Assembly (NCBI RefSeq): GCF_958979055.1
Contig: NC_084890.1
Span: forward strand, 32,471,116-32,535,115
Length of the DNA: 64,000 nucleotides
Origin: Alnus glutinosa
Taxonomy: Eukaryota > Streptophyta > Magnoliopsida > Fagales > Betulaceae
Reading direction: 5' to 3'
A program made the position numbers and the translations under genes. The notes beneath the pieces were generated by a model that was not told the origin of the DNA, did no database searches, and worked only from the letters and a program-made list of their open reading frames with translations. Shown here one piece after another: positions 44,768 to 58,307 of this stretch. Numbering within the stretch: the first letter of the stretch is position 1; each line of letters opens with the position of its first letter.

Positions 44768-47700
44768 TTATACTGAGCCTTGTCGTAAAGGTTCAGCAAT
44801 TTGGACTTGATTGTGATGCTGGTTGTCGAGCGGCATGTATTGTGACATGATAGCCATGATCTCCGAGTCCATGTAAGACTACAAATAGGAAGGAAAATTT
44901 TTAGGCAGTATAAAGAGCTAATCCAGGATATAAATTAACAAATATGGGCAAAAAGCCTTTCAATGGAGTGTCTTTATATTATATATTACCCGGAGCCTGT
45001 ATTTGTAGAATATATAACCAGCTATACCAGCTCCCGCCACAGCTGCGAGGACCAAGAAGGTTATGAACCAGCTGAATCTTGATCCATTTCTTTCTGTCAA
45101 TCACAAAGCAAAAATCAGAAAGAAAATCTTCAATTAATCATTCAGAGCCAGCAAAACCCACAAATTCAATTAATCATCACAAAAGCAACTATATGGAAAA
45201 CAGATATACCAACTTTAAATGCTAATGCTAACAAACGAACATGGTTAGATGCGACAGGATATATTAAATGCCATTCTTTCCATACATTCTTCAGATTCTC
45301 CCTAAATTTTATATATTAAATCTGAATTCAGGAAAGATAACTTGGTGCTTTATTCACATCCTCCAAGCTCAAAATGCTTTATGCATGTGCATCTGCATGA
45401 GTTGCAGCTCACAATCACTATTGACTGAAAATATTGGAGAGAGAACATCAAAATCTTTCAACGGATCACAGATTTTTGTCTATAGAATTTTTACTTATAC
45501 CATATTTGACTTTAAGCAACTCCAGCTTGAATGGAGAAAAAAAAAAATAGACACCATCGAGCACTTTGGCCTAAGAAACCCCACACCTCACAAGCATAAT
45601 AAACTAAAGGCCCCAACTTGTGAATCATATATGAAATATATACAGCAAAGAACAAGAAAAGAAAAAAATAAAATAAAATAGGATTACAATATTTGAGTCC
45701 AAATGCCTTTGTTAGTTTTGTTTTGTTATTTTATTTTATTATTTTTGTTTTTTTTGGATGACATTTATCTAGTCTTTTTGACTTGAATGTGCTTTCTTAC
45801 CAATACAAGCATCTTGCTCCTTTATATACAGAAGGTTCCCTTTACACTTGCATTCATAACTACCCCAAGTGTTTTTACAGCTGCAACCATCACACTGACA
45901 AGCACTACGATCCTTGCATTCGTTGATATCTGGTGCACAACCAAGAGGATAAAGGTGTTGGATGATAGGATATTACATAACAGAAGACATTAAAAAGTCA
46001 AATAATAGAGTATATCCATAAGTTGTCTTAAACAATCACACTGGGATGCATGATTACCTTCGCATTTCTGACCGTCCTCACGAAAGCCATGTGGGCAGCT
46101 ACAGCCAGATAGCGCGGACTCCTACTTTGCACATGAAAGGAACTTCAGTAAGATGGAAGAAAAAATGAAAGAACTGAAGAAGAAAGAAGCAATCGGTAAA
46201 TGCACAAGAATAGGATAGAAATCACTGAACTGAGCAAGCTGAGAAAGTTACTCCATCTCTACTTTCTGACCAGCACCCTCCATTATTTATTGAGCACCTT
46301 GCAGGTCCATAAGCTGTCAATCAAGGAGCAAAAATAAGTAGCCAGTACATGGGATAAAGTCCATTTTACACAGATAAAATTTGTAAATTATAGCAAAAGC
46401 ATCAACAAAATAGCACTAAACTGCTGGCATATGAGGGATCTCAAACTTTCACTCTCATGTTATTGAAGAAATTGCCAAGATCATCCAAACATATACATTT
46501 TCATATGCTCTCATACAGTCGCAAGACCTTCTCACTATGAGACGGGATTACACACCACACTCAGATATCTAAAAACTTGATGGACGAGGTGTCTTGCTTA
46601 GCCATTGATCAAAAGAAGAAAAACTCACCTACACAAGATGTATAACCATCTCCTTTATACTGGACACCATTTACAGCAGGGCACTCGCAAACTCTTCCTC
46701 TAAATGTGTCCTGTCCAAATTCAAGACTTGACTGTCAGTGAAATATAACTAAATATAAATAAGGAGCTAAATGTCCATAATTCAATATAGAGAATTTTTC
46801 AGGAGGAGCATTAATGGCAGAGTGAATTCTAAAAATTTTGTATGTACACCTTGCATGCGGTTATATTAGATTTTATATCCTGCCAACAGCCACCATTGTG
46901 TTCAGTGCACTCATTAGTCTCAATATCTGGTAAAATAAAAGTAAGAAGAAAGAAAATATAAGTATATTTTTGAAACTGAATAAAACAACAGTAGTCATTA
47001 CAGAGTGTAATAATGAAATAAGCATCAACCTCCACTTAAACAAATTGGAGGATCAGTGGTTTCCTTAAATCCAGCACATAAGGCCTTCAGCACAGCAGAT
47101 CTATCCAATTTTCCTTCAAAGAGAGTGAACTCAGAATTTTAGAAACATGATATAGTAAATATTGTACTAAATTGTAACATGGAAATTTGGGAAACTAAAT
47201 TATATTCATTGAACATCTACAGGAAATAGGTAAAAATTGGAAAAAGTAAACTGGACAGGATAAGCACAAAAACAAAGCACAAGCAGAGAAGCATTTAAAT
47301 GGGAAAAAGTAAAAGAAAAAGCATGAAATTAAGACAAAGCACAACCAAATTAGCAGGAACAATGAGAAGGCCATTAATCATAGTTACATGAGCCAACACA
47401 AACATCATATGATCCTAACCACCAAAATTTGGAAAAGGCCAGCTTATATATTGAACATATGCTCATGTACTCTATCCACTTTGCTAGTTTATCAATCATA
47501 TGAATGAGCGAAGATTTTCTATCAATTGTCACCAGTTGTTCTTGTACTGTACCACTTTGGCTGTCATGTTGCCAAGTGTTCCATAAAGGAGAGCCAACAT
47601 GGAAAACTAAAATGGAATTTTTGAATCTTTCTCATTACTGTCAGGATTTTTAAAGGAAATAAAGATGATTTTTTTTTATTTTTTTTTCAAAAAAAAAAGA

Positions 47701-50621
47701 AAAGAAGAAGAATATAGCATACTAACAAAAGGCTCTTATAAAACTCCAGGAAACATTCTATACTTTTGGCTGTGGCCATCTTGGATCTACCCATGAATTG
47801 TTTCAGTACATGCGGCTTAGAGCTGAAATACAGTTAATGGCTCAGACAAAAGAAACATGGTTGATATATGACTCGGATAGCAGTTACTGAGCAAATTGTC
47901 ATAAAGTTGCATAACAGCAGAAGCATAGTTTTTATGGGACTAACCTCGATATTGAACGTTGTTAATGACCAATGTTGGCAAGATGGTAACGTCACCACGA
48001 GATCCTCGTCCAACCTGATTAACAAAAATTGAACAGTAATTAGAAAAATAATCTGCTGCAAATGAAAATTAGAAGGGTTATGAAAAGACCATATGGATCT
48101 TTTAGGATTTTTTTTTCTATTTTAATGAAGAACTATGCGAATTTAAAAAGATTCTGTAATCATTTATAAGAAGGGTTATGAAAAGAGGAAAAATGGAAAA
48201 GAAATAAGAAGTATGACCTGACGTTCTTGCTCAGTTTTGAGCACTACATTTTCTGCATCAGCTCCAGGATCACCCATGCATTTTGTAATCTCTTCAATGG
48301 GCAGATCTGATTCAATTGGATTATAGCTATTAGAAACAGAATTCGAATAGAATGTACAAAAGAGAAACACCATAGAGTGGTACTTACTAAGTGATTTCAT
48401 GACATCCTCAGCACATTCTTTACTATATTTCTTCTCCTTCATGGAACACCTAATATGGAAATCAGTCACATAATCCCACCAAACCCATGACCGGTTGCTC
48501 TCGTTTGCAACTCTATGCACACATAGTTGCCTCAAGTTCTCAAACACCACATCCTTCCCTTGATAACCCACTCCAAAATCCTGCTCTGGATCCGGTGCAC
48601 AATATCTTCCATGGTTTATGCATTGGGACTTGCACTGATTACTAAGGATGAAAGCCTGCGGGCAGTACCAAGTTATATAATGTGGAGTGAACTGGGTGTA
48701 ACCCCCCTTCTCAAGAATCTGAGCGTGACCCTTGAAACTCTTCACAAAATTCATCTGCTCCTCGCAGCGGATCCCACATTCATCATTACTATTCGTCCAA
48801 AACTCATACTCAACTCTCTGATCAGGGTGAGGCATAGATTCTCTCCAGTCTATTCGTATAACAACATCCTCACCCTTTTTTAGAGCTTGTTTCAAGCTGT
48901 CACCAAAAGACTTCTCTATTAAAGCTGATGGAATTCCAATCTTCTCTACGTACCCATCTGAATCAGTGCTCTCCTCTGGAGAATCCATAGTAATTAGAGG
49001 CTCATCAACGCTATCAGCCACTAAAACAGCTGCAGCTCCAGCCTGTTGGCCATTCCATACTTTCAAGGCAAAGTAGCAATCTGCAATTTCAATAGAAAAA
49101 GAAAGATCATATATAATTCACTCAACAGAACTCATTCAAAAACAAAGAAATCATAGAGCATTTTTAAATATAATTCAGAAATATTCTTTTAAGTCTTTGG
49201 GTGTTGGAACATCCAAGTTTGAGTAGTGTGATTGATTATGTTATCGTGTCCCATGTCAAGCGGTAGTGACAAAAGTGCAGGATTAATAGAATATTGTAAA
49301 GCCCAAACTCATTGAGTTCAGCTTTTGGATTAAGGTGGTGTTTTCAACACATTGAATTAAGCTTTCATGTAAGAGACTCTCCAAGGTGTTAGTTCTCAAC
49401 CCTCACAAACTCAAATCTTGAAAACTGGATCAAAACAACCATAGCTAAGAGGATTTGTTACTTGTTAGATCCACTCTGTAGCGAACAAAACAGCCATAGA
49501 TAAAGGATTTTGCTAAATATTACTAATTTTTTTACAAGATCTTTTATGTTATCAAATTTACCATAAAATGAAGCCTGGAAAAGAGATGGCAGATATAGTT
49601 TGAACCCCTCAAAAACGTAGAAACAAAACAGTAATAAAGGAATGGCATATAAGCAGAGTATCAATTGAATAATTATAACAATGATAAATATAATTATATA
49701 CACAATAATAATAAAGGAAGAGGCTTTTTCTAACTCTATTTTCCTCATTTGCTGTAGTGTAGGCATGATCTAAAGAATAAAAACAATAGATAATATGGGA
49801 AACTGGGTAAAAAACAGAGTATCTATATTCAAGTATGCTCAAATGTCCAAAGCCCAAATCCAGAAAATTTAAAATAACCGATCATCGTAGTCATATAATT
49901 TAAACTAGTACTCTTACTGAATGAAACAAATCAAATAAATCTAACATCCACCCATTAATTGAATCGCACGCTTATGAAAGGAATTCAAAACTCATCACAA
50001 AGACAAACCACCCATAACAGCAAAGACCTTATTCCATGAACCATCAATGAAATTCTTAATAAATAACTTGAGTTCGATAATCTGATGTTCTCCCCATTAA
50101 GATTGAGATAGAAAACATCTAAAAACGAAGGAGCTGGCAAAGTCAAACAATATCCATCACTGCAAAATCTATATGACATGAATCATCAATCAAAATCTCA
50201 AGAGACATGCAAATTTAAAGAAATCTTTCACTAACCCATCGAAAGTCAAACTGAGAAACTTAAGAGTACTTAATTCGATTTGCATACCTCCTCGATCAAG
50301 AAGAAGAATAGTGGGGCGAGGGAACTTGGCCTTGAAAGGCTTATCACCCTCAAAAGCCTGACACCCAGTAGAACCTTTCTCAGGATAAACCACAGAGCCC
50401 AACATGAAGCCTCCATAATCCGGAATTCCAAAGTTCCCTATGGAACCATCACGCTTTGAACGCATACTCAATGGAGATAAAACACTAATACTACTCTTCT
50501 CCACCACAAACCTCGCACCCACCTGATGATTCTCAAGAACTGCCAATCCCAATACCAAAACCAAAGCTATGAGCTTTCTGGTGAGAAAAGCCATGCAAGC
50601 TTTCTTCTCCATGACCATCAT
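44768..50621 (-). CDS. VSR: Vacuolar sorting receptor (BP80/VSR family), 12 coding exons
   Basis: Complement join of 44768..44878, 44990..45093, 45801..45929, 46058..46121, 46231..46313, 46629..46710, 46850..46926, 47030..47113, 47945..48014, 48218..48306, 48388..49080 and 50288..50621. This totals 1920 nt, 639 residues. VSRs are type-I receptors that load soluble vacuolar proteins in the secretory pathway for transport to the prevacuolar compartment and vacuole. Order: signal peptide (about 1-36), protease-associated domain (about 55-170), Cys-rich central domain ([13 protein letters not shown] onward), EGF-like repeats with a calcium-binding DINEC unit at 526-568, TM helix at about 575-598, and a cytosolic tail with the tyrosine sorting motif YMPL at 617-620. 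All phases close; the donors at 46230 (GTTCAG) and 48217 (GTCATA) are weak but frame-consistent. The start is the first ATG of several (50621, 50618, 50612, 50594). Confidence 0.92.
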
Positions 50622-50900
50622 CACCAGCAAGCTCCGAGGATTCTCTGTGTCTCCTGTGTTCTCCGAGGAGAGGAGGTTGGGAAGAGAGACAAGAGACAAG
50701 GGGACGTGTGTGCAAAGAGGCTTTGCAACGGTCTTACAGGTGGAGAGAAAGAAAGAGATAGAGTACTGTATTTTGTAGTTGAAGCTTTGTTTGGACTTGG
50801 GGAGGTGGGAGGTTTAAGTCTCCCCATCTAACTGTGACGTAAAGGAAACGACAGAGAGAGAGAGAGACAGAGGAGGGTGTGGACGAAGTCAGCGGAACTA
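50622..50900 (-). promoter_or_regulatory. VSR 5' leader / promoter-proximal region
   Basis: Directly upstream of the VSR start, rich in purine repeats on the plus strand (GA repeat at about 50850-50867, that is CT-rich on the coding strand). Overlapping open frames on both strands here have no family features. The transcription start is not determinable. Confidence 0.35.
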
Positions 50901-53540
50901 CCATTTCTATTCTGCAACTACTAGGAAAAGAGATGGCTGTGGAAGTCTTCTTTATTTTCTTATTGGTTTAATTATTTTTTTATTTTTATTTTTTTATTTT
51001 TGTAAGTTATTGGTTTAATTATTTGATTGGAGGGTACACGTGTTCTATTTTATTTCTATATTTCTTCATTCCCAAGCTAAACTGATCTTTTTATTTTGTG
51101 AAGGGTCATAGTTTATTCACTTTATTGTATGGATGGTGGTTTATATTATTAATTAAGGTGTGACCTAACTACATGCAAGAGTTCCAAGCCCAAACAATAA
51201 GCCCAGCAAGTAGCAACATTCCAATCTACCATTGGGTATGCCTCACGTTATATTATTTTATTATTATTATTATTATTATTTTTTATAAAGTGACAATTCG
51301 TGCTCACGTGTTAAATTCGAGTATAAGATTATATAGTTGAACCATAATTTGACTTATTTAATTAAATGGATCAGACTCCTAAACCCTAATCTGCTAATTT
51401 CATATTAAGTTTGTGTTGAATTCACGAGTTGTATAAAAAATTATCGACCATATTTTTTACGATGAATATTTATATTTAAGCATGTGGTTTATTAACTAAA
51501 AGAATTTCAATTAAAACAACTAATTCCACATAACAGATTTGTTTTTTTTTTTTTCAATCATATATTATCATAAAAATAATTGAACAATTTTGCAAGCAAT
51601 TTTTACTGTGTGGAACAATCTTATGTAGTAGTTCTTTGCAAGTATCATCGTGATTGTGAACTATAATCAGCTTTAAAGGAAAAGCTTAATTTGTTTACTC
51701 AAGTATGTAACCTTTGGATATCCTTTCTGCCAAAGTTTCAATTGGGTGATTGCTTGCTTTTATGATATGGATTCACAAGCCATACAAAAGGGCCAAAACA
51801 GCTCTATTTTCTTCTCTCCTTCACTTTCCTTTCACTTCATTCAAAATAAAAAATTTGACTGCTAACTCTAACAATAGTACCTACATACATAAATTGTTTT
51901 CTATGGTTACACAGAAATAGATAATAAAAAACGCTCACTCAATCGCTTTTTAAAGTTTAAGGGCAATCTGCCGGTTAAACAACACTACTGTATAACCATG
52001 TATCCATTATATAACAAATAATTAAAAAACACCTACCAAGAAACACCTCCAAAAATTCTTAAATAAAAACGGTAATCAAACTCCACAAAGGTACGAAGAC
52101 ATATAAAAATAAAAATAAAAACTCTCTATTCAGTCTTCATCTGAAAAATTATTTGACTTAATCATTTAAGACTCTTTCAGGGCTAACGTCACTCTGACGG
52201 TGTTCTCCTTATTTTACGGGCAACATGATTCAGCCCGGCCGAGCAAAAAGCTGCATCAACATAGAGATACCGTATCATAAGATTAGTTAGAATCCAAGCA
52301 AACCGATAATTCCAAGAGCTTGACTGAATATTCCCACATTCTTGGGGGCAATTCATATGAATTAAAAGACTAACATGCTTGGAAGTTTCCGTCTCCACAA
52401 AATGAAGGGACATTTGAGTATATATGCAAAAAATGTGATGGCATATATGTCATACACAAAGTCAATAGAAAAATTGACTGACTCTTCTAGTCTACCTCTT
52501 CAAAGTCCTCTTGATGTTCAATCGAATAAGCCTCTTTCAAGGCAAGTTGAGTGTTTCAAGGGGCAATTAATGAATTGATTTTAAGATGAAGACTTTCTTT
52601 TTTTCTTTTTTAATCTTTATATTTGTTTGTTTTTAATTCTTTGGTACCACCTATCGAAGTTGCATCGTGATTGGATTATAATATAACAAGTCTTTCTTAT
52701 TTGTTTACTTAATTTTAGTCTAATTTTGGGTAGGTAAAGTTATAATTCAATGGCCCAAATTATGACAAATTGACAATATTTGATCCAGTTGATGAAGAAC
52801 ATAGCACTTTATTTTCATGGCAATACAAAAATGACAGATTATTCTTAATTTTTTTCCTTTGCCTATAGCTTTTGGTCTGCTAAAAAAATTATCTTTTTTA
52901 GTAGCACTTTTTTGTTTTTGTTTTGTTTTTGTTTTGTTTTGTTTTTTTTTTTTTTTTTTTGAATTGTTGGGCCAAGAAGTTATTGGAATAATTGTATTTA
53001 GCCCATTTATTGTTATTTATTATTTTTAGGAAAGAATGTTTTAGAGGTCTCTAGGTATGACTTTTAAACAAATCATTAGTTTAAATTTTATCTATTTATT
53101 CTTTAAGATTTCAATTGTTATTAAATAGTTCCTTTCAAGTTTCATCTATCTTGTGTTAAATTTATAAATATCCTGTCATGTCATACTCAACCAGAAAAAG
53201 ACGCGTGTTGCCTTTAATAAGAAAAATGTAAAAAGTAAAACTAATAATATAAATATAAAAAAGAAAAAAGAAAAACACCATAGGTGGAGTGGACTTTTTT
53301 TTTTTTTTTTTTTTTTTTAACTTAAATTTTTTTCTTTTCTTTTCTATTTTTCTTTTTTATATGTATATTTATATTTATATATATTTTTAAATTTTCTTTT
53401 TTTAATTAAATAGGGCATATGTTCATGTTGCCTTCTGAATGGGTATGATGTGGCAATACTGTTAGGTGGCGATTTGATAAAAAATCATACCGAACCTCTA
53501 AACTATTTATTTTCTTATTTTCATTTAACAATGTTAAAAA
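50901..53540. other. Intergenic, no gene supported
   Basis: AT-rich spacer. It contains an ATT microsatellite near 51259-51282 and a weak relative of the 48-bp VMA21-leader repeat at about 51715-51760. The T/TTTTG tract is near 52910-52962. The frames at 52189-52578 lack any recognisable domain. Confidence 0.5.
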
Positions 53541-53611
53541 AGTAATGCTGGACAACACCTGCTCATCCACCTCCTATTCCCCTATGTAAAGCCTATATGT
53601 TGTGGTTCCCC

Positions 53612-53660
<49 letters not shown>

Positions 53661-53752
53661 GGCAATCTCCATGCATCAAATATTATGGGGCCCACACATC
53701 ATAAGCTTTACTAATGGGAGGGGGATGTGGGGATGTTGTATAGCACTGCTCA
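53541..53752. mobile_element. MITE with inverted ends around an (ATA)n tract
   Basis: The left end (AATGCTGGACAACACCTGCTC, then CATCCACCTCCTATTCCCC) is an imperfect complement of the right end (GGGAGGGGGATG..GTATAGCACTGCTCATG). An (ATA)n microsatellite of about 15 units lies in the middle (53613-53658). There is no internal frame. Confidence 0.65.
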
Positions 53753-56700
53753 TGTGAAAATTATATTGGAAAATTTATTGTTTCCCACGCCCCCTCTATT
53801 ATCTTGTTTCTATTTAATAATAAAACTTAATCTTGTCCCAAAAAAAGAAGAAGAGAAGAAGAAGAACTAAGTTCACCTAGTGAATAATAATAATGAATAA
53901 ATAAATAAATTACAAATCCAATATTAAAAAAAAAAAAATACAAGTTCATAACATAAAAAACATAAATTGTCTAAATATTACACATTCATAAATGGAATAT
54001 ATATATATATATATAAAGGGTATGCGGATGCGGTTATTTTCCACACTCGCATACCCTAAATCATACTTGGACCAACTAAGTCCAATGTTCACGGCACTAA
54101 ATGGTTTGATTGTTGCCAAGGCCAAATTTTGGTTTGTTTCCTCTTTTGATTTTTGTTTTTTTAATAGTTTATTTTGGTAACATGTTAAACCAAAATGCTT
54201 TAATCTTATGAAAACTTAATTATCCAAATAATGACAATAAAAGCTCATACCATTCTTTTATTTTACTTTATTTTTATAATTGAGAATAAAAGATGAAAAC
54301 AGAACAAAGAACACAAGGAAAACAATGAGAAACCGTCTAAAAGAGATCCTTTCCAGTTTCCACCATCAAGTGAAAGGTCTAAGTTTTGAGCATCGTAGTT
54401 TGCACTCCTATGAACCTTCGCGATTGCCTGCCCAGCCGTTGGAGGAGCCAAGCAAATCAAAGATGTTTGAGACCATGACGGAGATCTTCCAATCCAAGAT
54501 CTCCACCACTTACCATAATTTTTTTTTTAAAAAAAAAATGATGGGAAACCTTTTAAAACATGACCACTTCGTGTATTCATCTTTGTCGAACAAATTTTAG
54601 ATTATGCAAAGTGTTTCCTCCAGATGGATCGAATAAGACTCTTACTTCGCTAACAGCCATAGCTCTAAAGAATTATTTGCACCAAAAAAAAAATTATCGC
54701 TCGAGTCAAACCCATATGGGATTTGCTCACCATAATATTCAACGGAGACAAGCTTCTTATAACAACAACAAAGATGGCTTATATGTCGGATCTTGTTTGC
54801 TTGCTTTACGCTTCAGCTCTCTCTCTCTTCACTTCTACACAAAAAGAGAGAAAAATCGTCTATACAATCGTTCCTGTTCAAATAAAGCAAGTGGTTGGAG
54901 AAAAAAATAAAAAAAGCCAAGCAAATCGCCACGCTCCGGACTCCGGTGCTATTCTCTACAGTAAACAGAACTGATTCCGATTTAAAACCTTAGCAAAGAA
55001 TTAGAAATTCAGATAGCATATGACATAAAAGATAAGAGTTTCTTGCTGAACTCAAAGCATTTTTTTTCTTAATCTTTCTTAATAAAATATATGTTTGGAA
55101 AGAGATTTCATAAATCAACTTTTTTCATTAAACTTAACATAAATCATGATTTTTGAACGAGTAAAAGCTTCTCTTTTCATTTATTACTCTTAGGCCCTCA
55201 CAGACTATTTATTTATGCTCTTGATATAAATTTCTTATAAATTGGGTTGTAAGAATTCTTTCAACTCAATTTCTAAAAGTAACATGTATCCATTGAGCAT
55301 TTAAAAAACACATTTTTTATTTTATTTTTATTAATGATATTAAAAAGGCATGCGAGAAGCACGTGTTATTAAAAAAACATGATTCTCAGATGTTAAGGGA
55401 CACGTGACATTTTTAGAGAAGGGGTTGAAATTTTTTTCCTACAATCTAGTTTGTAGGAAATTTCTGTCTGCTTGTCTCATATGCATGGGATTATTCGATC
55501 CAACCTCCAAGGATTAAGCAGTGGCCGCAGATGTGCCTTGGCCATAAGATTAACTCCTAGGTGCAATCAATAGAGCAAACTTAGTGATGGCCTCAGCTTC
55601 AAGCAACCGTAACTTCAGTGTGGTGAACTCCATCATAACTTGGTACCGTGCTTTTTTAATTCTTAGGTCAAACATCTTAAAAGTTTTCTTAAAATATGGT
55701 TTCACCTCATACTTGCTCATTCTTTACTTCTTTAAACTTCCAATAATCATATAAACTTAGACAAATGATACTTGTATCACACATTTACATTTGGTGTAAG
55801 ATTCATGCATGTAAAACTCATCCCATATGCATGAATTTCACACTAAATATGAGTATATGTACAAATAATACATCTCATAAACTTAACATGTGTAGAGAGT
55901 TACGATTTCGATTCCTTACTTGGAAAGTTTCCATGAATAGAAATGTTCCGCATTTTGCAACTTTCCTTAAATGGACATCTTTAAATAGAAAATTTCTTTA
56001 TTTGGAATTTTTTTTTCATTCCTGAGCATACGTATTACGAACCCATTTGTGAGGGGGAAGCTCATTTGCAAAATATTTTGACATTTTAAACATTAAAAAC
56101 ACTTTAAAAAAGCTTGAATTTGAAAATATGTATGAAATAAGCATGATAAGCTAGATATCGAAATTGAAGACATTTATAAGGTAAAACATGTCAATATAAA
56201 TAATTAGAATTGAAAGCACTTCAAAAAGGCAAGGATTAATACTTACTTTATTATACAATAATAAGTTGCAAGTAGTTAAACATTTAAGGTAATATGTTCA
56301 TAAATGCAAAATCAAAAAGCAATACTCATAGAATTTAAAACTCAAATTTAAATGGGTAAGAAATACTACTTACGTCGATACCATACTTATAAAGGTAGGC
56401 TGGAACTGCTAAAATCTAAATAATAATGTTTAACTATTTAAGTCCTATGTTAGGCGCATAAACCTTAATTAGAAGTCGGTCCTAACTTACATTAATTTTT
56501 CTGACGTTTTCCAATTTCTTAGAGAGATTCTTTTTCTTAAAGTACGCTCGGGGCTTAATTTTAGGGTTTATATTTTTGGACTTTACTTTGAAAATAGGGG
56601 TTTTATTTCCTTAAAGTCTATTTTACTATAGTTTAACTTATTTTATTATAAATTTCATAATTTTTTAATAAAGTAATTAAAGTAAGGTTAGTCTTGAAAT

Positions 56701-57017
56701 TTCACTTACAAAATGATTTAGATTTTCTTTATAAAAACCTCAAAAATATTTGTATGAGTACTTAGGTCAGAATGACCTAGTTAGACCTTTTCCTAGCAAG
56801 ATTAACCATCTAAGACCCACAACTTACTAAATGGACTTAAACTAGTATACTTATCACTTACTAAAATTTGGATCAAACAACCATCTAAACATGTTTTAGA
56901 CAAAAAAATAGAAAATAAAAAATCAAATAGATTCAAAGCTTGCTTTTTTATGCAATTTGTGAGAACTTACTAAATTCTTAGAATAGTTTTAACACTACCT
57001 AAAGGGCTATTGATAAT

Positions 57018-57058
<41 letters not shown>

Positions 57059-58307
57059 ACTTTAACATTCTTTTTTCTTTCTACGCAATTTACGGGGGAA
57101 AGGGAGAGGGGGTAGATACATTAATGAACAAACACAAAATATGGGTGGGGCAAAGGTAACCCAACAACAACCCCATAAAATATTTCAACATTCAAAAGAA
57201 CCATTTAATATGAGTTTTTTTTGTCATAAAAGATTATGACCTAACCCAAAAATCCATGCTCACGACCCACTTTATGTAAAAGTTAGATTAACTGTTTATA
57301 AATTCTAGGGTTTGGATTATGGAATTGTAAATGGAAATGGACAATTCGAAATCTCTGGTCTCCTAGAGCGATTCAAGGTACTCAACTTCTAATTTTCCAT
57401 TCACCTCTCAAATATCTCTACAATTAGACTCTTGGGCCTTATATACATATAGCCCATAAGTTACACTCTAACAATTGAAATGGGCTTTACTAATAACTAC
57501 TAAAACTAAGCCCATCCACCCCACTAACACTAATGATACTGTTACACTTTAAAAGCACTATTCATATCATTCAACATCTATGGGCAGTAGGTATAAGATC
57601 TTAAATAATTTGCATGATAACCATCATTAATTGGACCATTACGTAGTTCTACAACAATCTCTTTCACAAAAACACCTCATGTGAGTGATCTAGATCTAAA
57701 TGAAATCCATATTTATAAAACTATGATCTTATTAAACCAAAAGTTTGGATACACTCTGACATTACAAGTTTCTCATGAATACACGGTGAGGTTTATGTAC
57801 ACATGCCTTTGGCTACTCAATGTTGAATCAAAATCATGCAAAGGCTGAGTTAGTTAACTATGATTAATAGTACGTAAATCACCTCATTAATAAAAAATTA
57901 TATTAAGCTGAAATCATAAGATTTTAATCCCATATATTGCCCTAGGTCATGTGCCATGAATTAAGCTATTAAATTATGCATATCATTAGCACTTATCGTC
58001 TCCTTTAGCGGGCTTTCTTCCAATTTTTACTTAGCTAACTAGGCCCACTAACAATGACATGCACATCTAAGCCCGACACTTTGAGCCAAATTACAAACCA
58101 AACTATGATACAAACCAAGGCATTTCCGAAGTGAAGTATGTTTTCTATTGGGTTTCAAACTTCTTCTATTATGGAGGATTGTAGATATTTTCCCAAAACA
58201 ATTTTTGGGCATAAAAACCATCCTTCACACAATCATTTTTCCGCCGGTGTCTAATTTCAATGCAACATGTACAGATGGTATTACTTAATTGGGAAGCAGC
58301 AAAGTTA
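53753..58307. other. Intergenic, no gene supported
   Basis: I find no convincing gene. Overlapping frames at 54280-54970 on both strands have no family signature, and the minus-strand ICLAPPTAGQAIAKVHRSAN-like frame is at best a remnant. An A tract of more than 35 lies at about 57026-57057. The rest is AT-rich. Confidence 0.5.

Noticed and set aside
45268-45681. 137-codon plus-strand frame
   Set aside because: Lies in an intron of the receptor gene on the opposite strand; no domain.
48527-48883. 118-codon plus-strand frame
   Set aside because: Antisense shadow of the large VSR exon.
54263-54974. Overlapping frames on both strands
   Set aside because: No recognisable family, inconsistent starts and poly-A/T interruptions; at most a remnant.
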